Shown here one piece after another: positions 12,355-25,800 of a DNA stretch of 64,000 nt (within the stretch, counting starts at the first letter, position 1; every line of letters starts with the position of its first letter). Source of the stretch: Labeo rohita (Eukaryota; Chordata; Actinopteri; Cypriniformes; Cyprinidae). The stretch lies in NCBI RefSeq assembly GCF_022985175.1, contig NC_066873.1, positions 15,714,903-15,778,902 of the forward strand. The letters are read 5' to 3'. The position numbers and the translations under genes were made by a program. A model generated the notes under the pieces. It saw only the letters and a list, made by a program, of their open reading frames with translations, did no database searches and was not told the origin of the DNA.

Positions 12355-13612
12355 TACTGTGCAAAAGTCTTAGGCCACTAGTATTTTCATCAGCTAAAAA
12401 ATGGTTTAAAGTCGGTCTTTTGCTGTAGTGTGTCAGTAGGAAACATCAGTTTACATTTCTAAACATTCATTTTGCCATTGATTGTAATAATCCAGTGAGA
12501 TTTTTGTATGGAGCACAGGCTGTTGTCAGACTCCTTGTGCAAACAGAGATTGTTGTAGAATTTTCCTTGTTCAAAATAAATGCTCTGAAGAGGTTTTGAA
12601 GTCAGATAGACCTTTATTAACAAGTTAACAAAAGGCCGAGTAATGTTCGAACACCACTCCAGAGTTTCGTCTCAAGCACACATATATACATCCTGAAGCA
12701 TTCCATATATGCACTGTTGTATTTTTGGACAAGGTATTTTTTTTTTACCATATATGAATTCCTGAAGGTTGATCAATAGCTGTCATGCATTTCTAGCTCC
12801 TGAACAGGTTCGTTCCATACACAAGTGTTTTTCAAGCTTTAAATAGTTCTCTTTGCTCTAAGATCACTGCACAGAGTTAATACACATAGTCAGATGATAA
12901 TAGTAGAATAATATCCTCTTATGTATAGGCATAATTCTGTGTTTTATATTGATTCAAGATTAATAAAAATCTTCTACAAGATCTGATCTCTGTATCATTC
13001 AATCCAGTCTGTCTTAAGAAACAGAAAAAACGGAGACAGACTAAATCCAGAAGAACTGTGGTAACATCTCCAAGATGCTTTAAGAGACCTGTACCTACAG
13101 TACTGTTAAAATTTTTAGACAGTTAGGCACATAAAATGAGGATGCTGTCAAAAACAATGTCATAAATAGATTTTCTTTATCAATGAACTTCTATGAACTA
13201 AAATAAATCAGCATTTGATGTGACCATCCTTTGCATTTAAAGTAGCTTGTGCCCTATGTGCACTTGTGCAGAGTTGTTCATGTAGCTTTGCAGGTAGGTT
13301 ACTTGAAACATCTTGGAGATGTTGAAACAGTTCTGGATTTAGTCTGTTTCAGTTATTCTGTTTCTTCATGTCATTCCAGAGACAGACTGGATGATGGTGA
13401 GATCAGATGTCTGTGTGGACTGGCTGTTGTCAGACTGCCTGTGCAAACAAAAATCTCACTAGATTATTACAATTAATGGCAAACAGAATGTTTGGAAATG
13501 TAAACTGATGTTTCCTACTGACACACTACAGCAAAAGATAGAAATAACTTACTTTAAACCATTTTTGTAGCTGGTGAAAATACTAGTGGCCTAAGACTTT
13601 TGCACAGTACTG
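12352..13612. mobile_element. Palindromic Tc1-like non-autonomous element, interrupted
   Basis: Terminal inverted repeats cagtactgtgcaaaagtctt at the left and its complement at the right, next to TA on the left and a decayed TG on the right. Arms extend inward (taggccactagtattttcat; gtgtgtcagtaggaaacatc). A solo LTR sits inside the left arm. Inner sequence matches 23457-24235 although the outermost ends differ. No transposase frame is visible, so it moved, if at all, using another element's enzyme. Confidence 0.75.
12551..12978. mobile_element. Solo LTR
   Basis: A 428-bp block starts tgttgtagaa and ends ttctaca, the TG...CA boundary with short inverted ends typical of LTRs. It is flanked by a direct 4-bp repeat agat at 12547-12550 and 12979-12982. 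Removing it rejoins sequence that resembles the uninterrupted copy at about 23640-23690 (tctgatctc followed by catccagtctgtct). No internal retroelement genes remain, as expected after LTR-LTR recombination. The superfamily is not resolved. Confidence 0.7.
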
Positions 13613-13893
13613 TGTGTATATATATATATACATATACATTTAACTGAGCACTGTATGTAAACTGAAATCAAGAGACTTTGTACATAAACCCTTCTTCCTT
13701 ATTTCAGCTGTAGTTGTAGCTGTTTTGTAATTATAGGAAATATGAGAAATATGGCCAATATTTATGTACAATACAAGTATATTTATGTACGTTACACTTC
13801 TGCAGATGAGTAAGATAATATTGGCACAGTGTACAATGTTGTAACCCAGTAACCTATAAAAAGTAAAATTTTTCAGGTCTCACCTTGTCTAAC

Positions 13894-16800
13894 ATGGAGT
13901 CAAATGAGTTACTTGCGAAGAGGGACAAAATCCAGAGGGAGATTTTGGCTCTTGAGAGTACTCTGGGTGCAGACAGCAGCATCGTAGACCTACTGTCATC
14001 TGACAGCGACAGTGGAGGTAAGTCACTGTCTACTAACTGTGAGAGATGCCAGTCTGTGCTCCATGTTTTGAGCATCCCATTGCACTAATTCGCCAGTGAA
14101 TTAGTGTGAATTAAATGAATTGTGAATCAAATTAATCATTAAGGGGAGACACTGCAAGCACACTGCTTTTTTTCATGCACCTGTCAAATTTAATATTTTG
14201 GGCTTTTTGATTTTTCATTAAGTGTTTTTTCAGAATAGTGGAAAGAAAACGTCCAAAAGACAGTGTTAAGTGTTTCTTTTATAGCACTTTATCTATTTGT
14301 GTCAATAGATTTTAATTACAATACATATTTTTAAAGTCTGTTATTTCAAAATGAGTTTTTTCTTCTACACTGAGCCAAAAATCTTCAAGTCAGTAGCACT
14401 TACACACACCAAACTTTACATTTTTATTCCTGCCTATGTCCTAAAGGTTTTTACAGAGGGATTTGTTCATATATAATTTGCTTGATTATATACAACATTT
14501 TGTTCCCCCCAAAATTGGAAAAAATATATAGTTTTCTGTCTGTTCTAAGTATTTTCTGAATAATGGAGTGACAAAAATTAGATACTCAAAATTCCCTCTG
14601 AAAAAACTTTTCAAACTAACTTCATCCAGTGTTTTGATTTTTGTACTAGAAATGTATGCAAATTAGTGCGTTTCATTAAATAATGCCTTATTTGCATATT
14701 TAAACCTAACATTTTAGAAAACTTGTAATACAAAAAATGTTTGCAATTATCAATGTAATCAGTCAGCTGGGTAAGTAAGGTGATAACTATTAGTTGTTTT
14801 TTTTTACCCTATTCACCTGCAGTGTCTTAAGCGAATCATTCTTCTAACTGTAACACTCTGTTCTAATTCTATTTATCTATTTTTTTTCTTTTTTAGTTAA
14901 AAAAACGCTTGACCCTGTAATACTTGCACTCTCTGTTCTATTTCTATGCTATCTACTTGTTTTCTTTTTAAAAAAATGACCCTCTAACACTAGCATTCTC
15001 TAATCTTTTTCTATTCTTTTGACTTGTTTTATTTTTATTTAAAAAAAGACCCTTTAAGACTAGCGTTCCCTATTCTTTTCTATTCTACCTACTTGTTTCC
15101 TTTTTATTTATCATTAAAAACATGCAACATGTAGGCTAACAGAGGCTTGTCATAGCACTTACATATGATTACTCTTTTGTTGGTTTTGATTGCTTCTGTT
15201 GTCTTCTTTTGTAAGTTGCTTTGGATAAAAGCGTCTGATTAATGACTTAATGTAAATGTATATTAAAATTAAAATTGCCTGAATGTTTCAGTCATTTAAT
15301 GAAAGTTTTACCCAACATTCCCAAATGACTAGAATGGTCATGGAAAAGTCATGGAATTGCATTGTCCAAAAAGGGTAGGAGCTTTGTATTTGACCTGTGC
15401 TCTGTGCATTTCTATGACAGATGATGATTCTGATGACAGTGGACCAGAGGTTGAAGGAGTGGTAAGAATCTAGAAAGCCACATGGTTACTATACCACGCT
15501 GTAGAAATTAAATGTAGTATTTTTTTCGCAATATTTTTCTTTAATTCTAATATTATTTGTAATTGTCTCTAGGATCGTGATGACTTGGAGGCAGAGCGCC
15601 TGCGAATACAAAGGGAGATTGAAGAGTTAGAGAATACACTTGGTGCTAATGCAGCACTAGCTGATGTATTGAATGGTAAATAATATCTTATTATCCATGC
15701 TATTTTCATTAGCTTGAAAAATTAACCCTCATATTCTCAATGGCCACTTTAAATATATGATGCATAATCTCAGAAATCAGTAGCATTTTATTATTGGGTC
15801 TGCTGTTTCAGCTATACAAATAGTTTATTTGTAAAGTAATTATTAATTGTTTGTGTGTGTTTTTTTCTGAAACAGAAAGTGAACGTGACACTGATTCTGT
15901 AAGTTACCACTTTGTTTCTTTGATACATGCTTGTACTAATATTTATTTATTTTTTTTAAATATTTTTTCATTAATGTTTTAAAATGCTTATAATACAGTA
16001 TTGTTCTGCTCTCATTAGAGTGATGAAGACAGTGATGATGCTGAGTTGGAGCTTCCTCAAAATGTGGAGACTTGCCTGCAAATGAATTTGGTTTATCAAG
16101 AGGTGTTGAAAGAGAAACTAGCTGAGCTGGAACGACTCCTCAATGAGAATCAACAACAGCAGGTGAACAACAAACATCAGGACTGCAGTTTGTTAAAACT
16201 GCATGCTGCTATAAATGCTATACTTTAAATTATAGTAGAACCATTTTAAAGCCAACTCTGTCTCTGCAGAAAGAGATTGAGGTCCAGCTTTCTGGCCCAA
16301 GCGCTTCTAGCTCCACTGTACCAGGAGTTCCACCTCAGAAACAATTTCTTGGATACTTCATGAAGCCTTACTTCAAAGACAAACTCACTGGTCTGGTATG
16401 TTATGAAACTAAAACTGGAAATCTTTTTGTGGTGTCAGTGAAATCTTGCATCTTTTTTCTTTCAGTGAAGTTTTATTTATTGTTTTTATGCTTCCAGGGA
16501 CCTCCAGCAAATGAAGAAACGAAAGCGAGACTAAGTCATGGTACCAGACCCGCTGATGAGCTGAAAATAAAAAGATGTATGTTTTATGGCAGCATGCTTG
16601 CTTGTTATTACTTGTATGTAAGTAATTTTTTAATAAAAATAAAAACCTGTTTATTTCTTTCAGGGGACGGTTGGCAGAAAACCTTGCTGACCAATGCAGT
16701 CGCCAAAGACACTATGAAACGGATGCTACAACGCAAACTATCCAAGTGAGTACTGGAAAAAGGAAAACCAAACCTGAATATCTGGTTATTGTTACCCTGT

Positions 16801-19800
16801 CTGTTCAATTTGGATACAAAATGTTGTGGATTTATAAATGGAACTTAGCTTTTTCTGTATATTTAAGTATGCGTGTATTTTTGTAGAAAATGTCTGTTTT
16901 TATTACATTTTGAGAGTTTGCAATGGTCTGTATTTTCATAGGATGGACTATCTGAGTGGCAAGATGTCTAGAGCTGATGATGAGGGAAAAGAGGAACTGA
17001 AAAAACAAATAGATTCAATTGAGAAAGAAATCACAGAAATCAGGTAAAGGCATAAAAAAATTTCTTAAGCATCATATCAGCATATTAGAATGATTTCTGA
17101 AGGATCATGAGACACTGAAGACGCTGAAAATTCAGTTTTGCGTCACAGAATTAAATTAAATTTTAAAATAAAATAGAAAACAAGCTTTACAAACCCCAAA
17201 ACGTGTGTTTAGTGTGCAATAAAATGTGTAATCAAACTTTATGATATCATCTTAGTGCCCTGAAAGATGATCAGCTGCTGGGTAATCGCCATGACGATCA
17301 TGACTGGCAGAAAATATCAAATATTGATGTAAGTTATGTAGTTATTTATTAAGATGCACCCAAATAAATCTTCTGTCATCTAACATCAGTTTTTCTTTTC
17401 AAAAGTGTGAAAGAACTTGTTTGTGCTTGATAGTTTGAAGGTTTGCGACAGGCTGAGGATTTGAAAAGGTTTTGGCAAAACTACTTGCACCCCTCCATTA
17501 ACAAGTCAGTATGGAAACAGGATGAGATTGATAAACTGAAAGGAATTGTAGAAGAGTACAATTGCTGCCATTGGGACAAAATCGCAGAGGCTCTTGGGGT
17601 AAGGGTTGAGAATTTCATGCACTTTTGAAACAGCTGCTAATATTAACATGCTTTTTAATAAGGTAATTAATGTGTTTAACAATGAAACCTTCATCTCGTA
17701 TAATAATAATGCCTTTGACATATATATGTCTGGTTTTTTTTCCAGACAAACAGAACAGCTTTCATGTGCTTCCAGACTTACCAACGCTACATTTCAAAGA
17801 CCTTCAGAAGGAAAGAGTGGACAAAAGAGGAAGATGAGATCCTCCGAAAACTTGTTGAAAAAATGAGAATCGGCAACTTCATTCCCTACATACAGAGTGA
17901 GACAGTTGGGTCTTGTTGAGCTCTTGTAATGAATGACACGTATTGTGTCTAAAACAGATTATTCTGTTTAAGGATAAGCCAAATTTAGTTTGAAAAAATT
18001 AAAATTTTTTAAATATATATAAAAAAACAACAAGGGATTTTTCAAACACAATGTGTGCTTGCATCCTACTGCACCGTTTTTTTAACAATTTGTCTAAATG
18101 TAAGAATATACTCTTTATGACAGGTTTAATTTACTTATATGACTCCATTTGCTTATATTAGTATTATTTCACTATATATTTATATTATTTATTATCTCCA
18201 TAGTGTCGTACTTCATGGAGGGCCGAGATGGATCACAGCTGTCATATCGCTGGACGTCGGTGTTGGATCCCTCTTTAAAGAAAGGCCCATGGTCCAAAGA
18301 GGAGGACCAGGTATGGAGCATAATTAATTCTAAATATTCTACTCTCTTTCAACAAATGAGAAATTGATTTAATGCATTGCTTTTGCACCATATTCTGTCA
18401 ATGAAGACGCAATATTTTAAAATCTGTTGCAGTCTCATATGCCTACAGTTGAGGTCAAAAAGTTTGCATCCCCCTTTCAGAATCATTAATGTTAATTATT
18501 TTACCAAATTAAGAGGGATCATACGAAATGGATGTTATTGTTTATTTAGTACTGAGCTGAATAAGATATTTCACATAAAATATGTTTACATATAGCCCAT
18601 AAGAGAAAATATTAGTTGAATTTATAAAAATGACCAAGTTCAAAAGTTTATATCCCCTTGATTCTTGATGTTGTTACCTGAATGATCCACCAGCTGTGTT
18701 TTTTGTTTAGTGGTTCATCATTGTTTTTGATTGTTTAGTTGTTCATGAATCCCTTGTTTGTCCTGAACAGTTAAACTGTTTAGCTGTTTTTCAGAAAAAC
18801 CCTTCAGGTCCCACAAATTCTTTGGTTTTCCAGCTTTTTTGTGTATTTGAACCTTTTTCAACTAGGACTGTATGATTGTCAGATCCATCTTTTCACACTT
18901 AGGACAACTGAGAGACTCATATGCAACTATTACAGAAGGTTCAAGCACTTACTGATGCTTCAGAATAAAACAAGATGCATTAAGAGCTAGGGGGTGAAAA
19001 CTTTTTGAATTTGATGATCGGTAAATTTAACTTCTTTGTCTTCTGGGAAACATGTAACTATCTTCCGTAGTCTCTGAAGGGCAGTACTAAATGAAAAAAA
19101 TATATGATATTTAGGCAAAATAAGAAAAATGTACACCTCCATTCTGTTCAAAAGTTTTGGCTCTTAATGCATCGTTTTCCTTCTGAAGCATCAGTGAGCA
19201 TTTGAACCTTCTGTAATAGTTGCATATGAGTCCCTCAGTTGTCCTCAGTGTGAAAAGATGGATCTCAAAATCATAGACTCTTTATTAGAAAGGGTTCAAA
19301 TACACAAAAATGCTGGAAAACTAAAGAATTTGTGGGACCTGAAGGATTTTTCTGAAGAACAGCAGCCAGTTTAACTGTTCAGGACAAACAAGGGACTCGT
19401 GAGCAACTACCACTAAACAAAAAAACACAGCTGTGGATCATTCAGGTAACAACACTGTATTAAGAATCAAGGGGATGTAAACTTTTGAACCAGGTAATTT
19501 TTATAAACTCAACTACTATTTTCTCTTGTGGACTATATGTAAACTTCTTTTATCTGAAATATCTTATTCAGGTCAGTACTAAATAAACAATAGCATGTAT
19601 TTTGTAAGATCCCTCTTTTATTTTGGTCAAATAATTAACATTTTTAATGATTCTCAAAGGGGGATGCAAACTTTTTACCTCAACTGCATGTTCACTAATT
19701 TGACTAACTGCTCTCATATCAGTTGTTGCGGAATGCTGTCGCAAAATATGGCACCAAGGAATGGGGAAAAATCAGATTGGAAGTGCCAGGCAGAACTGAC

Positions 19801-22800
19801 GGTGCTTGTCGTGACAGGTATAGTATGACACATTTCAGACAAAAGTAAATGAATGCTCTGCAACTAATGTTTCAAAATAACATTCCCCAACCAAATCAAT
19901 CTGGCTGGATTGACTAGTGCTTGATATGTAAATGTGAATATTTTTGCATCTTAGGTATTTGGATTGTCTTCAGGAGAATGTGAAAAAGGGGCCTTGGAGC
20001 AAAGAGGAGGTGGAACTACTAAAAGAAAAGGTTGAGAAATATGGAGTTGGTAAGCGATATCTCTCTTAAAAGGTTAAATCTTTAGAATTACTATTGCTGT
20101 CTTAATGAATTAGCATTAATACGTTTTAAAATTGGACGAAACAATATCCAATATCCAGACAAGGCCCTGTGGGCCAAAGTTGGCCTATGATGACCTTTGA
20201 TTTGGACTGTCATGCTGTATCATAAAAAGAGGGGAAAAATGCCATTGAAACATCCTCATTTGTAATTTTTATTTTTGTTTTTATTTTCTAACATATTAAA
20301 AAATAATAATAGTAAATATGATATAGTTAAAGTGCTATTGCCCTCAGTCAGGTTTGATTTTTGGCCCTTTGTATTAAAACATTTTGGCACACCTGCTTAT
20401 TATTTTCCAGGCAAGTGGGCTAAGATTGCCTCAGAGATCCCAAACCGGATTGACTGCCAGTGCCTAAATAAGTGGAAGTTACTAACACAAGCTGTAAGTT
20501 CATTCTTCAGTATGTCTTGCATCCTTCAAGAAAGTTAAATATCATAAATAAGCATACAAATGTTGTTGTTGTTTTTTTAGAGTAAGCGTGAAGAGAGTGA
20601 GCGTCAAGGTATTAAAAGACAAAGGAATCCAGCAACAGCGCCACGAAAAAGAAAAAGACAAAAAGTATTGAAAAAAACTATTAAAAAGGAGATAATCACC
20701 TCTAGCTCAGAGGACGAAAAAAAGATAAAGTATATGGACAGTGATGCTGAATCAGATGTTTTCTCAGTCAAAGATGAGGAAATGCCACAGAATCTGGAAA
20801 TACCACGAAAGGACTACATACAGCCAGATATGAAGGATTGGATACCTGTAAATGCAAACACAGTGCTTCCTTCTCTAGGAACTGTCAGGACTGTGTGGGT
20901 CCGTGCACCCACCAATGAGGATGAGCTAGAGGCATCCACTACACAATCCGGCTTTGGCCGCGTTCGATCAGAGAACAGCAAGTGTTCAAAAGTCAGGCTC
21001 GGTTTGGTGCGAAATACAGTCCTGAACCGCTTAGGAAACATGGAAAGAACTTATGTAGGTTTGAAACCTGATGCCTTGCAGAGTCAGGTAAGATGTTTTC
21101 TTTTTGCTTTCCCTTTTCAGTTCAGATCAGTTTTTTTATTTTTTACATTCAGCAGTGCTTATATGTAGTAATTGATTTCATTTCATGCATGCAGACTGAC
21201 GATGAGAAGGCCATGCTCAAGGTGTCTATGAGTGATATTAAACTCTTCCTACAGTGGAAGGGAGCATCTGGAATTAAGAAGGTACGGTTAATGCAGATGA
21301 TGTTACATTTGTAGTAAATAGCATAAGGCCATTACATAGTATATTAGAAAATAGTTGCCACTTTCTAAGAGCAAATAAGATATAAAACTGTAGCCTTATT
21401 CAGACTTAAGACTGTTAAGGGAGTATTGTCTATATATTATCATACTTAGTACCCAAAAAAAAAAAACATTTGGAACATATATTATTTTAAATAAATAATA
21501 CACTTACTTTATTTTGATTGTATGCTATTTTCCTGTCAAAATGACCTTAAGCAGAAAATGGCAAGTCCAAAAAAATATAAAGAGAAGAAGGTCGGTTCAG
21601 GACATGGCCAGCCTTAATAATGACCTCCTTAAAGCCATCACCCCATGGATTGGTAATGTGATCATGCCTGTTCCAGCGAGCGAAAATACATTTTGTGAAG
21701 GTACAGACCCTTGTTTCACTTCTGATTAAACACCTGAACATTTGTGGATATTTGTGGTACTGAAGAAATGATTTAGCAGACAGTTAATTGCTGATGAATA
21801 AGGTTTCTTATTTTTTTATGTTACATATCTTGTTTCACTCAAATATGTCACATTATCGAATAAGGGTTTCTGCGGGTCTTAAAAAGTCTTAATTTACCCT
21901 TCCACAATTTACCATCCTTAAGGTCTTACATCAGAGCAGAAAGTCTTAAATTCATAGAGTCATCTCATTGCATATTGCATGCATTGCTAAAATGAATATT
22001 TTCCTGTTTTTGTTTTTCAATACAAATATCTAACATCTTTAAATGTAGATATATTTACTTGAGATGCAAATTTAAAATAAAAAAGTCTTGAAAAATGTAA
22101 CAAAATTACATTTATGCTTAAAACAAGAAAGATAACGCTTTACAGTATGAACAGAATGAACAATACTTCTATAGCATTTATTAATCTCAGTTACTGTTAA
22201 TTTCAGCATTTACTAATGTGTTTAACATTAATGCACTGAAATAACATGAACAAACAATGAACAACTGTATTTCTGAACAAATATTAATAAATAGTGTAAT
22301 AAATGTATTGTTCATTGTTTGTTCATGTTAGTTAATACATTATTAACAAAATTTCCCTTTTAATTAAGTTGATTTTATATGAGCCTACTGACAGATATTG
22401 GTTATTCTTTTAAAAATAAATTAATTTTACTGGAAACAAGTAAATGTATCTTGATTTATGAATCTTTAGACATTTGCATTGGAAAGCAAGACAAAAACTT
22501 CCATTCTAGTTCTAGTGGTTGGGAGCAGAGTTATTCATTTTTGTAAAATGAATGAAAAAATTATGGAGATCAGTTGGAAGTTGTATTTTGAAGTTCTGCT
22601 AATACAACTCATTGTGAGTTCCCTAGACATTTATATTTAAATAATGTATTGTAAGCAGGGTTGCCAGGTTTTCACAACGAAACCCGCCCAATTGCTAATC
22701 AAAACTAGCCCAAAAGTAGCCCAGTCGCATTTCAAGGGGGGTCCCCCTGTAAAAATCACGTTCCAGAAGGTAAAATGCACATTTTTTGGCATGGTTCCCC

Positions 22801-25800
22801 TGGTAAAATTAGGATTCCAGGGGATAAATATTACGTTATTGAGGTCGCTTAAACCCTTGGACGTGAAAAACAACCCACGACAACAGTGTGAAAGCCCAAT
22901 TCTGCAAGAAAACCGTGGACTAGGCAACACTGATTATAAGAGAGTATAGACTTAGTTATGAGTAAAAATTCAAGGCTTTTTTAAATTGTCAATAACTCAT
23001 TGATTAATTATTTTACAGGTGATGTTGTTGGAATGAAAGCAGCAGACATCACTCTTCCAAAAACATCAGTGTTTTCATTTTTCCTCAAAGTAAGCCTATT
23101 AACTTTGTCAATTGTTACAAAGAAACAAAAAAGCAACAAAAATGGCAATCTTTCACACGGTTGTGTTTTCTTAACACAGGCTTTTCAAATAGACATCAAG
23201 GGCTGCAGGAATGTCATTGAAATTCAGCAGAAGATCGGCATTAAGGTATTTATCAGTCCAGCATCTTAGCCTAGTTGTCATATTTAGTTGCTGATGTGCA
23301 TATGAATGCACTATTTTTTTTAAAAAGAAATTAATATCTTGAAGATTAGAGTTTCCTCAGTTCCCTCACTTGTCTCATTTTTCTTTCAGATGCCAATTGC
23401 TCAATCTAAACCGAGAACAGGTATGTTATATTTATCTGTTTTAAAGTCTTGACATACAGTGGTGGCCAAAATTATTAGAACAGTAGTATTTTCACTAGCT
23501 AAAAATGGTTTTAAGTCAGTTATTTCTATCTTTTGCTGTAGTGTGTCAGTAGGAAACATCAGTTTACATTTCCAAACATTCATTTTGCCATTAATTGTAA
23601 TAATCTAGTGAGATTTTTGTTTGTACAAAGAGTCTGACAACAGCCAGTGCTCCACACAGACATCTGATCTCAACATCATCCAGTCTGTCTGGAATGAAAT
23701 GCAGAAACAGACCAAACTGAGACAGACTAAATCCAGTGGAACTGTGCCAGCGTCTCTAAGATGCTTCAAGAAACATGCATGCAAAGCTGTAAAATGAGGA
23801 TGCTGTCAAAAATAATGTCATGAATAGATTTTCTTTATCAGTTAACTACTATTAACTAAATTAAATCAACATTTGTTGTGAGCATCCTTTGTGTTTAAAG
23901 CAGCTTTTGCCATAGGTGTACTTGCACATAGTTTTTTTTAGGTAGACGTTGGCACAATTCCACTGGATCTCAGTTTGTTCTGTTTCTTCATGTCAGTCCA
24001 GACAGACTGGATGATAATGAGATCAGATCTCTGTGCAGAGCGCTGGCTGTTGACAGACTCCTTGTTCAAACAGAAATGTCAAACTGGATTATTACAATTA
24101 ATGGCAAAATGAATATTGGGAAATGTAAACTAATATTGCCTACTGACACACTACAGCAAAAGATAGAAATAACTAACTTTAAACCATTTTTAGCTGGTGA
24201 AAATACTAGTGTTCTAATAATTTTGGCCACCACTGTATGATAGCAAATACTGACATACCAAAAAATTCTACCTTAACATGCTTAATGTTAATGTTTCCTT
24301 TCTATGGTTATTTGGCTTCTCCTAAAAAGTGTCAGCGATTCTTAAGGAGGCAAAAGAGAAAGCCGAGTACAAGAAACCTGCAGAACCCTCTCAACATCCA
24401 CCTCCCCTCCGGCCGGTCCTTCTTAACCCTCCCCAGCTGCCACTCAGGCAGATGACAATCCCTGCTTTGATTCAACCCAAATCTCTTGTCATTACACAGC
24501 CAAACAAGCAGAGGGCACTGCAGCCTTTACTGCCTAAGGAACAGAAAATATCTCTACTACCACAGTCACCAACACAGATTCCTCTAACTCTAATACAGCA
24601 GACAGCCTCTGCACAACCAGTCATGGCCTCAATGCCCAAATCACCAAGTGTAGAGGACTCAAACAGTGTCAGAGCTACAAAACGCATCCGCAAGCCTACT
24701 GAGAAAGTCCAAGCTCTAATGGAAGAAGCTAAAGCTAAAGGTGGTAAAAAAGAGTCTCCGAAACAAAACCAAGGCAAACAGAATGTCATTTTCCCCAACA
24801 TTACATTGCAGACACAACCAGTAAACTGGATTCTAACACCCACCAATTTGGTACAACTAACTGGTCCACTTTCTGCTAATATCCCAAGCAACCAGACACT
24901 AATTGTGCCAAACAGTTCCTCCCAGAATAACAGTGTTCTTCCATGTATCTCAACCAGTCTCTACCCATCATCATCTACACTGCTTGTTTCTGCGTCCTAT
25001 GTCAATCCTGCCCCTATAGGTTCTTCAGTCTCAAATGCCTTCAGAGATACCCCAAAGACTTCCTTCTCTGTGAACATGAGCCCCAAAGGCATCCAGGTGC
25101 CTCTTTCACCTACTTCTACTTCAGTACAGAACAAAAGTGTGCTACATAGTGTTCAGATGTTGTCTCCAACACCTATCCAAGTGAGCCAGAACGGTTCACA
25201 CACTGAAGCTATGAAGAACTCCTCAGACTCTTCTTCTGATGAATCCATTATAAGGCAATATCAGACGTCTACATCAGCTGGTTCCAGTGTATCTCCTGCA
25301 GTTTACAGTGTTCTTCCGGTTCCCTTGACTGTGGTACCTTCGACTAGTGCACGAGTCGTATCCAAGCCAACAAATGAGGTTGCAGTGGCAAAGTCTCCTG
25401 GTGTTACTGAAAATGGCTGCATTTCTGCAAGAACTACTCAACTGCCAACCATCGTCCATCAGAAAAGTTTACCCATCACAATGTTGAGCCCCCCTTCTGT
25501 TTCTAGAAGACCACTCCAACCTATTGCATCTTCACCTCAGATTATGGCTCCATCACCTCAGATTGTGGCTCTGCCACCTCAGATTATGGCTCTGCCACCT
25601 CAGATTTTGGCTCCATCACCTCGTATTGTGGCTCCATCACCTCAGATTGTCTCTCCACCACCTCAGACTGTGGCTCCATCACCTCAGACTGTGGCTCCAT
25701 CACCTCAGACTGTGGCTCCATCACCTCAGATTTTGGCTCCATCACCTCAGATTTTGGCTCCATCACCTCAGACTGTGGCTCCATCACCTCAGACTGTGGC

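Noticed and set aside
22637..22949. Opposing ~100-codon frames in SNAPC4 intron 19
   Set aside because: They lie inside an inverted-repeat element and have no protein-like composition.
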